A stretch of 11,614 bases of DNA from Asterionellopsis glacialis (taxonomy: Eukaryota > Bacillariophyta > Plagiogrammaphyceae > Rhaphoneidales > Asterionellopsidaceae). The notes beneath the pieces were generated by a model, which was not told the DNA's origin, searched no databases, and saw only the letters and a program-made list of their open reading frames with translations. Where the stretch lies: contig WKLE02000985.1 of assembly GCA_014885115.2 (NCBI GenBank), positions 16,874 to 28,487 on the forward strand, in the 5' to 3' direction. A program made the position numbers and the translations under genes. This document shows positions 1-7,392 of the stretch, piece by piece (within the stretch, counting starts at the first letter, position 1; each line of letters begins with the position of its first letter).

Positions 1-673
1 CCCCCCCCTACAGATTAATCTGACCGGATCAAACTGTGTCCCAACTGATGCTTGGTTCCAAATCCACATATCCCACGCCAAACAAAGAGAAATCTCTCTT
101 TACAAACAAAATGACATCAATGTACGCAAGATTACACCACCATCACTAATCACTCAACAATCAACCCACAACATACTCTAGTCATGAGTATGCTCCACTT
201 GTCTCTGTCCGGTCGTCCTGTATTCTTTTTTGCGGTCCCATCTTCCTTTTCCTCTTCTAAACGTACATGTCATAATTTTCATCAAGTGATTTTTTTTATT
301 GTCATCATTGTCATTGTAAAGATGATGATGATAATCATCAAAAAGAAGAATAAAGATAATCCATTCCTTGTAGGTAAGTCTCATGATGGAGACGGATGGA
401 AGGGAGAAGGTACTGGAATGATTGATTGTTGTGCTACTAGGTGCTCAGTCACCACAAAGGTTGGTCATGGTGGAGTCGTCTTGAGTCTCCCCTGCAGTGG
501 AGTATCGATTGTGAAACTGACTAAAGTATTCTTTTTGTTGTATTTGTCTTGTAAATATGAAAGTAGTACTGTAATTTCATTTTCGAGAAATTTTTTTATA
601 TGATTGGGACTGTTTAAGAGAGAGTGAACCAAATAGAGCAAGTGAATTTTGGGTTTGGGGCGGTTTGGAGTAC

Positions 674-705
674 CAATTTGATCCGGCCAGCTCAATTTGA
701 TCCGG
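674..705. repeat. Tandem 13-bp direct repeat containing TTTGATCCGG
   Basis: CAATTTGATCCGG occurs at 674-686 and again at 693-705, a 19-bp period. Its 10-bp core TTTGATCCGG also occurs in inverted orientation at 24-33 (CCGGATCAAA). The function is unknown: it could be a paired protein-binding site or a remnant of a small inverted-repeat element. The copies themselves are read directly from the sequence. Confidence 0.7.
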
Positions 706-784
706 AAGAATTTTAGGAGCGCTCCATTATTCTAGAGTTTGTTTTATTTACAAAGTTGACTACAAACAGTATATCGGAGGAAAC

Positions 785-1030
785 TTACCAAGGATTAGGG
801 ATGTAAAAGTTGCCAGAGTCTTTCCGCCGTGCGTGGGAGACGACATTGGAACAATATCTCACTTTGTATCTAGCACTACCAGGTTTCATGTACATATCTA
901 CGTGGATTTCGTTGCCGTAGTATTTCACTCGTTCAGAAGATAGACGCCGGCGTCTCAATTCTGGCGATAGCGTGTTGTCATGGCTGCTCTCTCTCTCTAT
1001 TCTAGAAGCTGCAGCTGGCAGAACCTTGCT
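785..1030 (-). other. Doubtful minus-strand coding exon
   Basis: A minus-strand frame of 81 codons ends at a TAA at 785-787. It follows a good-looking acceptor, a long CT-rich tract ending in GCCAG with the AG at 1031-1032. The encoded stretch has a mixed, protein-like composition in its second half (for example VKYYGNEIHVDMYMKPG), unlike the homopolymeric frames around it, and no long opposing frame explains it. The terminal TGGTAAGT also forms a perfect GTAAGT donor at 783-788, so the exon could instead end at 789 and continue to the left. No ATG lies in frame near its beginning and I recognise no family. It could be a terminal exon of an unannotated gene, a decayed fragment or chance. Confidence 0.22.
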
Positions 1031-1389
1031 CTGGCAACAAGAGCAAAAAGAGAGAAACGAGACCCACACACACGCCAGCAGAGAGACAACACACCCACGT
1101 AACAAAAAAGAGAAAAAGCGAGACAGAGGGAGTCAATCCTCTCTAGTAGACACACAAATATACTTGCTACATAGACTGTCTCCATTGTCAAATCATTGCA
1201 CGCACATGGTGAAAAAGTTCCGAACGAGGGGTATTGCTGGGTGTTGTCTGTTGTCATTGTCGAATCTTCGTATCTTGGTACAGTACAGTAGATAGTGATT
1301 GAGTGGTTGATTGAGCCGATAACAAGAATCTCTCTTGATTCCATATCTTATTTTAGAATATCTAGATTTTGAATTTGAACGAACCAAAC

Positions 1390-2880
1390 ATGAACGGTAC
1401 TTCTTCGACACCTACCCGAAGTAATAATAATGGTGTGGTTCGCGGTCTTCCTGGATTTTTACGTCGAAATGTAAGAACCTACAACAATGATCAAGAGGAA
1501 GAAACAAATAATAATAATGTTTCTCCTCCTGAACTTTCAGACGAAATAGAAACGCAACAACAAACACAGTCAGGAAATAATAATAATAATGATAATCCTG
1601 CCACCAATCAAGAAACGGAAGAAAAATCTTCGTCACCACCACTAACACAAGAAACTAAGTATGATGAGCAAGATGAGTATGAAACAACTACAGCATCTAC
1701 AACCACAACAGAAAACAATGCAACTACTACTAATCAGAATGATAATAATGATAATGCGGATCCCAATCACGATGGAGAAAAAGAAGAATCTTCGTCATCC
1801 TCTGTAATCCCTCAAATGGAAAAATTGAAATTAGATCGTCAAGTGAGTTACAAAGAAAGTCAATTTGATAAACTCATGTATGCCGATGTGGTTTCCATGT
1901 CGGAATTACGTAAATTGGCATGGAATGGGATACCTACCGAACATCGTGCACAGGCATGGAAATTTATGTTGGGGTATGTTCCTGTGAATCAGGTACGACG
2001 AAGTACCACCTTGCGTCGGAAGCGATTGGAATATCGTGAGGCGATACGTCAACATTATGATATTGAGAATGATGATATGCGAACCTCGTTGGAACAAGAA
2101 ACCTTACGACAAGTCTTGGTGGATGTTCCTAGGACAGCACCGGAAGTGAAATTATTTCGAAATGATCGTATACGACGTTCCTTATCGAGACTGTTATATA
2201 TTTGGGCCATGCGTCATCCAGCATCGTCGTACGTGCAAGGGATTAATGATATTGCAACACCCTTGGTGATTGTATTTTTAAGTAGCCATGTGGAACGATC
2301 ACAAAATGACACGAATGATCATACAAAAAGTGATACAGATATTGTATTAGATGGGACTGTCATGGAGTATATCTCGGATGAAACCATGGAAAATGTCGAG
2401 GCAGATGTGTATTGGTGTTTAACCAATTTACTAGCTGGTATACAAGATCATTATACATCGGATCAACCGGGTGTTCAACGTATGGTGGCCAAGTTGGAAG
2501 AATTAGTCAATCGCATTGATGCTAATTTGTCGCAACATTTAAAGTTGGTCGGTGTAGAATTTATGCAATTTGCCTTTAAATGGATGAATTGTCTATTGTT
2601 GCGTGAATTCAAATTAAAATGTGTCATGCGACTTTGGGATACGTATATCGCCGAAGGAGATGGTGGATTTGAAGACTTTCATGTCTATGTGTGTGCTGCC
2701 TTTTTATGTCAGTTTAGTACACAACTTCAAGGAATGGAATTTGATGAAATATTTGGCTTTTTGCAACAAATGCCGACGGATGCATGGACCGATACTGATG
2801 TGGAAATGTTATTGAGTCAAGCCTTTGTGTTGAGTACCTTATTTGAAGGGAGTGATGCACATTTGACAAGTGGTACATAA
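1390..2880 (+). CDS. TBC-domain Rab GTPase-activating protein, TBC1D22/Gyp1 type
   Basis: This is a predicted GAP that speeds GTP hydrolysis by a Rab. Yeast Gyp1, the best-known relative, acts on Ypt1/Rab1 at the Golgi. The single exon encodes 496 residues. The ATG at 1390 has A at -3; the frame opens slightly earlier only through a TTG codon at 1369. Residues 1-140 are Asn/Thr/Ser/Glu-rich and probably disordered. The TBC domain spans about 173-450. It shows the arginine-finger motif VDVPRT (Arg248, codon 2131-2133), the glutamine-finger motif YVQGIND (Gln283, codon 2236-2238), EADVYWC, GIQDHYT, FKWMNCLLLRE and RLWDTY followed by HVYVCAAFL. The EAD.YWC to GIQD.YT block, FAF(K/R)WMN.LL.RE and the C-terminal W.D.D...LL region match TBC1D22 closely. 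A small acidic insert lies at about 303-335. The domain and catalytic residues are clear; the Rab target is inferred from the family. Confidence 0.92.
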   Translation: MNGTSSTPTRSNNNGVVRGLPGFLRRNVRTYNNDQEEETNNNNVSPPELSDEIETQQQTQSGNNNNNDNPATNQETEEKSSSPPLTQETKYDEQDEYETTTASTTTTENNATTTNQNDNNDNADPNHDGEKEESSSSSVIPQMEKLKLDRQVSYKESQFDKLMYADVVSMSELRKLAWNGIPTEHRAQAWKFMLGYVPVNQVRRSTTLRRKRLEYREAIRQHYDIENDDMRTSLEQETLRQVLVDVPRTAPEVKLFRNDRIRRSLSRLLYIWAMRHPASSYVQGINDIATPLVIVFLSSHVERSQNDTNDHTKSDTDIVLDGTVMEYISDETMENVEADVYWCLTNLLAGIQDHYTSDQPGVQRMVAKLEELVNRIDANLSQHLKLVGVEFMQFAFKWMNCLLLREFKLKCVMRLWDTYIAEGDGGFEDFHVYVCAAFLCQFSTQLQGMEFDEIFGFLQQMPTDAWTDTDVEMLLSQAFVLSTLFEGSDAHLTSGT

Positions 2881-3145
2881 AACAGTAGAAACAAATGATC
2901 ACGATATCATGAACAGGCAAAAAGAAGAGAAGACGACACGACTCAGCAAAAACAGACATTCATCTGACAGGACGGAAAAGATTTTTGGAAAAAGTAGAAA
3001 AAGGCAAAAGCATACAGTATGTGTATCCCCAACACGCAAACTAATTTTTTTTAGAAAGAACAATTCTTTAGAAAACACACCAAAATCGGTATCTTAGTAG
3101 TACTACTCCCTTGCTGTTTATGTTTTGCTCTTCCTCTACTAGAGT

Positions 3146-6100
3146 CTAGAATACTTCACACATTTTCTCTGCAGTAGCTTCATCTCCAACAAGATCTTCT
3201 AATATCTCTGCCAAAGCATCAAGTTGAGCTTTTGCAAGAGCAGCTTCATTACCATTATCACCTTCGCTCATGGCATGTATTCCAGCAGATGCTACAGCTC
3301 GTTCCGCTAACCGCAAAGCTGTTTTACAACCAACCTTGCCCAATCGATTAATAATCATGGATGCCATGGATTCTACAGTTTTTCTAGATATCGTTGTGGT
3401 AAGACCATCGGATAATAATTTTTGTACGGAATCTGTATCCGATAAGAGAGGTACAACTGGGGGGGGGGGTTCATGTAGTCAACACACGAAATACAAACAA
3501 AATTGTGAGATAGGATATTAGTCAAGGTTCCAATTTTGGTTCCAAATCCATGCATTGTGCAAGACTATAACTTGCATAGGAAGTACCACTCACCAATCGT
3601 TTCATCAAATAATTCATGCAAAGTAACACAAGCAGCATCTGAACGGGAAGTTGCAGCAAGAATCTGAATACTCTTTCCTGCCCCTCCTCCAGCACTCTTA
3701 TTTCTATTTTGTGAATGACCACCTGCCTTGGCAGTTGACGTAGTGGGGGGTGGAGTTCGTAACAATGCTCGTAATGTGGAAAGCATAACACTACTGTACC
3801 CCCCTGGGCCTGATCCTGAACATATTTGATCAATATCATCCAGGACAAGAAGTGAACTTGACATTTCTCGGGCTTCGGAAAAACGATCTACCAGAGCCGC
3901 AGCTCGAGCAGCTTCTCCACCACTACCACCGCCTTCACCAGAAAGTAAATCAAGTGCCGTAACAAATCGTACATAGTCTGCTGAGCCATTGACAGAAGCT
4001 TCTGCAGCCGCCCATGCTGCCAATGCTGTTGATCCTGCACCACCATTATTACCTGCACCAACTAGTAAAAGTGATTGTAATCGACTATTCGCCTTGGACG
4101 AAGGCACTGGAGCTGTGAAACGTTTAAGGTCTCTCATGATCCTTTGCATAGATGAGGAACAGGGACTAATACCTAGGGGGTAGCGTAACTTTAATACTTC
4201 ATCTTGCTTACCCAATGCAGGCCGGACTTCACGAAGAGCACGATCCAAGTCACTTAGCATTACCAAACCTGCATCTTCACCTTCTTCGACTGTTCTTGCA
4301 AGTGCAAAACTTGCTGCACTACGGACCAAACCTGCTAGTTCGGCTCCAGAATAGTGTTCAGCCCGAGCTGGGATACCATGTTCACCAACATCCGTCAATG
4401 CACTTTCAGCTTCTGGACTAAGTGCACCAGCTTCCTTCATTTGTCTTGTATGGATTTTCAAAATATCACGTCTTCCCAATAAATCTGGAAGTTCCACACG
4501 TAATTGAACTTCTAACCGTCCAGGTCGTAACAGTGCAGGATCCAGTAATTCAGGACGATTCGTCAAACCCACAACCAATACATTATTGGCTTCCTTGACA
4601 CCATCCATTTTAGCCAAAAGTTGATTAACCACGGAATCACGTACACCTGTAGTATCAGCTGTCATGGTTCCTCGTTTTCTGGCAATCGCATCCATTTCAT
4701 CCAATATAATAATATGAAGTGCTGAATCATCACCCACTTGTGCATACTCGGCTTCGGCTGGTGCAAAGAGTTCACGTACTTTCTTTTCCGCTTCACCAAT
4801 AAATTTATCTAAAATTTCAGGTCCATTAACAATTTGAGGTTCACGTGCACCCAGAATACGTGCCAATTCTCGTGCCAACAATGTCTTTCCGCATCCGGGT
4901 GGGCCCGATAACAATATACCACGTACATGACTTACACCTAATCGTCTAGCTGCTTCAGGATTGGCACGTGATGCCAATACACGACGTGCAATAGCATCAA
5001 GTTGATCATCAAGTCCACCGACCTTTTCAAATGTCATTCCTAATTTGGATCCAAGACTTTGATCTTCTTCACTCTCACCGTCGCCGGCGTTTTTTTCTGC
5101 CTCTGCCTTTGTTTCTTCCTCTTCTTCCTCACTTTCTTCTGGTTCTGGTTCGGGTATATAAATGGATAAAGTATCACCAATATCACCAGGAAGTGGTTCT
5201 ATAGTTAATTCGTCTTGCATTGATTCATCGACACTAATGGGTGGACGAATAATAACTTCCAATAAAACTGTTTTTCCACTTTTACCTGCATAACTTCGAA
5301 GTGGTCCACCGACATATCTGGTTTTTCCAAAAGAGTAGGCGACATGGAAAATAATGAGTTAGGAATATAAATATGGTGCCTTTCATCAATCAAAACACGC
5401 GAGATGAACAGTCACAGTATAAAATAGTAATACAATAAATAACAAAGCACATACTTGATACAATCCGCACCCGCACTTGATTGACCACCCCCCAGTGTAC
5501 CATCACCACCACCACGTAAATCTTTAGTTGTTGATTTTCGATAAATACCATCACGATTAGGTCCACGTAACATGGCACATTCACACATTCCTGTTAATGT
5601 TTTAACTATAGCCCATGATCCTGTAGGCCATCGTCCCATCCATTGTTTGTCAGGTGGTAATATATGAAGGATACAATCCCAATCTTGTCCACCAGCTACA
5701 CGGTACCGTAATGGTTCAACTTTCTTGTTGTTGTTAGTTTCGTAATCATGACCATAATTGTCTTGCATGAACTTGTCATAGATACCTTGATTTAATCGTA
5801 CTTCATTGACACGATCCATTAAGGATTCTAATGTTTCTTCATTGACCCATGTACCCCATTCAAAACGAAATGCATCATGACCCATGTCTGTATTGTCGGC
5901 ACTTCGTGGTAAGGTTGTTTCAGAGGCTGTACGAAATAAGAGTTCAAATTCGGATGGAATATCATCGTAGATAAGACCAGTATTATCCATATTGTGAGTA
6001 GTATCATCATTACTACCACTGTTGCTCGACAATAAGGATGGAACAAAAGTTGATTTTTGAGGATAAGGATGATTACTACTTTTGAATGAATTCCTATCAT

Positions 6101-6215
6101 GATGATGATGATGCGGGGAGAATGCAACTATACCGTGTTGTGGTAAGATTGTGGTAAAGGAAAGCCATACTACTGCGACAGTAGCAGTCGTAGTAGTAGC
6201 CATGGTGAATCTCAT
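3146..6215 (-). CDS. NSF/Sec18-like tandem AAA+ ATPase with predicted plastid presequence (three exons)
   Basis: Exons 6215-5455, 5317-3594 and 3456-3146 join in frame to 931 residues, ending at TAG. Residues about 12-23 are a hydrophobic signal-peptide core. VAFSP (30-34) fits the diatom ASAFAP cleavage motif with Phe at +1, followed by a Ser/His/Lys transit-like stretch to about 65. Residues 85-305 match nothing I know, including the NSF N domain. An acidic linker (about 308-339) follows. D1 (about 345-625) has Walker A GPPGCGKT (392-399), NGPEIL then pore residues FIG (426-428; YVG in NSF), Walker B ILDEMD (Asp460, Glu461), TNRPELLD and LRPGRLEV. D2 (about 660-931) keeps LLVLDDID (743-750), but its P-loop lacks Lys. 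The spliced joint reads DETIVVP, aligning with STTIHVP of animal NSF. ATG 6215 has poor context; ATG 6203 sits in ACCATGG and keeps the presequence. Family and splicing are firm; plastid location is inferred. Confidence 0.88.
3457..3593 (-). other. Intron 2 of the NSF-like gene (137 bp, phase 1)
   Basis: The donor is GTGAGT (3593-3588) and the acceptor AG is at 3458-3457, directly preceded by an unbroken C11 tract (3469-3459). A branch-like GACTAAT lies near 3516-3522. Removing it changes frame and links the 3565-5262 frame to the 3146-3456 frame. The resulting joint restores the NSF D2 pattern TI.VP, which independently supports both ends. The intron also contains GGTTCCAA twice (3526-3533 and 3538-3545 on the plus strand). 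Confidence 0.88.
5318..5454 (-). other. Intron 1 of the NSF-like gene (137 bp, phase 2)
   Basis: The donor is GTATGT (5454-5449) and the acceptor is CAG ending at 5318. A textbook branch-like CTAAC lies at 5362-5358, about 40 bases from the acceptor. Splicing joins ...ADCI-K to YVGGPLRSYAG... with no frame break. Without it, the downstream frame has no ATG: its first codon at 5262 is TTG, coding Leu. This makes the presequence exon and the ATPase exon one gene. Confidence 0.85.
6018..6215 (-). other. Predicted bipartite plastid-targeting presequence coding segment
   Basis: This segment codes roughly residues 1-66 of the NSF-like protein. Visible parts are a Thr/Ala/Val/Trp/Leu-rich hydrophobic stretch, a cleavage site GIVA|FSP (codons for VAFSP at 6128-6114), a His5 run, then an acid-poor Ser/Lys/Arg/Pro-rich transit-like stretch. 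In diatoms, Phe at the first transit-peptide position is the established signal for import through to the stroma. Destination is inferred from this motif only. Confidence 0.7.
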
Positions 6216-6622
6216 GAGTTGGTGGCAAATTTGATTGTCTTTTTATTGTTGATTGTTGCCATGTCATTCTGTTGTCGGACGATGCATCTTGAATCTTGAC
6301 GTCTCCGATTTTGCTTTCTCATCACTTTTCATTTTTTTTTTCTTTTCGTACGTCTGTGGTTCTATCTCTTTTGTTGAATGAGAATCCGAAAAAACAATCA
6401 GACATATTAGGGTTACTAATAATTTAGTTGAATCTTGCATGTCTGATGGTATTCCACTCAGGCAAAACTACCCGTCACTAGACGTTTTACTTATATAAAA
6501 ATGATATTTACACAAGCTCACATGACAAACTCCACTCCGTTACGTTCTTTTTTTCAACGGCCAATCATATTCACGAATCGCTAATGTTATCTGATGGAAG
6601 CCAATCAAATGAGAGTGTGAAT

Positions 6623-6714
6623 GAAAGTTCAACGGATACAACTAGAACCCATCTTTCAAGAACTTTCTTTTCAAACGAAACTACCACCACAATCCACGAA
6701 AGAACTTTCTTTTC
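6623..6714. promoter_or_regulatory. Cluster of heat-shock-element-like sites
   Basis: Three inverted GAA/TTC units occur within 90 bp: GAAagTTC at 6623-6630, the three-unit TTCaaGAActTTC at 6655-6667, and GAActTTC at 6702-6709. These fit the conserved heat-shock factor binding pattern of alternating nGAAn units. They lie about 410-500 bases upstream of the NSF-like start and about 680-770 upstream of the 7393 start. Diatoms are known to carry an expanded heat-shock-factor family, so such a site would have readers. Function is inferred. Confidence 0.4.
6658..6714 (+). repeat. 15-bp direct repeat, 42-bp period
   Basis: AAGAACTTTCTTTTC is present exactly at 6658-6672 and 6700-6714. Each copy contains one of the GAA..TTC units of the regulatory cluster, so the repeat may be a duplicated binding site rather than a random match. 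Confidence 0.8.
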
Positions 6715-7392
6715 CATGTTCACTTTTTCGGTTTACTGTGCATGCATGCATGTGACAGGATTGCTTTTGTTCTTTGTAGGAACGTTTTCTTTACATCTTG
6801 TGTCATACTGTAGTGCTTCATCATCACGATCATTTTTACACGAAAAAAAAGTACTCGTACAGCACCAAAACTGATAGGAGGGATAAATATTGAAACTTAC
6901 AAACAGGTAGGTCTTGGTCCTAATTTCCATGTTCGCTTAAAAAAAAAAAATCAAAATTTTATAATTACCCTCTTTCATTTTGTTTCTATTTCCCTTGAAC
7001 TTGACAAAGTTAGACTACTGTAAATAGTGTTCGGGTCATTACGTGTAAAAAAAAAGGTATCCATCCGGGACTGTTCATTCTCGCCGTTGGAGCACATCGC
7101 ATCCATCATTAATAATTTTATATCTGTTTGTTATTTTGTTTTTGTAACCATCCTACTTTGTTCTCTTTAGAGAGACCACAGTCAGTACAGACATTTATAA
7201 CTTGAATCGCCCAAAAGAAAGAAAGCAAGAAGGAAGGAATCCATTCGAATAAAGAAAAACACTAGAATCTCTTTCTGTTTTTGTCTCATCGAACAATTCA
7301 CAAACTTTAAAAAAAATAAATCAATCAACAGCCTCCAAACAATAATTGTAGCACAACAATTTAAGGGAAAGACAAGAGAAAGAAAAAAAAGG

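Larger units (their letters stand above)
1..1389. other. Upstream intergenic region and 5' leader of the TBC gene
   Basis: No convincing complete gene is visible here. The stretch holds a C8 run at the very start, a perfect 12-bp palindrome at 11-22, a repeated TTTGATCCGG element (listed separately) and a doubtful minus-strand exon near 785-1030. From about 1020 to 1140 the plus strand is very purine-rich (AGAGA/AAAAAGAG), so the minus strand is pyrimidine-rich; this could be promoter or 5' leader of the TBC gene. The plus strand also has a GTAAGT at 374-379 and a CT-rich tract ending in TAG at about 1003, which could in principle bound a 5'-leader intron, but nothing else supports one. The open frames here read as low-information sequence (runs of Ile/Val/Phe/Lys) rather than protein. 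Confidence 0.6.
6216..7392. other. Divergent intergenic region (promoter side of both flanking genes)
   Basis: This 1.18-kb stretch lies upstream of both the minus-strand NSF-like gene and the plus-strand 711-residue gene, so it probably carries both promoters. I see poly(T)/poly(A) runs (about 6331-6341, 6939-6950, 7047-7056), a CCAAT in GGCCAATC near 6558-6565, and a cluster of heat-shock-element-like sites listed separately. The last 200 bases before 7393 are purine-rich (AAAGAAAGAAAGCAAG and similar). An ATG-started frame at 6584-6874 exists but looks like chance. Confidence 0.6.

Noticed and set aside
52..66. GGTTCCAAATCC, similar to a tRNA B box, also found at 3536-3550
   Set aside because: One base too long for the GGTTCRANYCC box, and no cloverleaf stems or A box are visible around either copy. 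The 15-bp match between the two sites is near what chance allows in this length.
184..603. 139-codon plus-strand frame
   Set aside because: Starts with ATG but the product is runs of Phe, Ile, Val, Met and Lys driven by T-rich and GATGAT/AAAAAG sequence, with no domain or conserved-looking block.
1369..1389. Seven extra N-terminal codons for the TBC protein
   Set aside because: The upstream codon is TTG, not ATG; a nuclear eukaryotic gene should start at the ATG at 1390, which has a good -3 A.
3565..5262. ATPase frame as a stand-alone gene starting at 5262
   Set aside because: The codon at 5262 is TTG (Leu), the frame runs upstream to a clear CAG acceptor at 5318, and splicing joins it in frame to the presequence exon. 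Its 3' end past 3594 is intron sequence.
5269..5286. GKSGKT in the NSF-like protein (residues 265-270), resembling a P-loop
   Set aside because: The required Gly five residues before GK(S/T) is absent and no AAA+ fold features follow; it lies upstream of the acidic linker, while the true D1 Walker A is at 392-399.
6584..6874. 96-codon ATG-started frame in the divergent intergenic region
   Set aside because: Its first half translates the heat-shock-like repeat block and the rest is a chance hydrophobic stretch; promoter function explains the sequence better.
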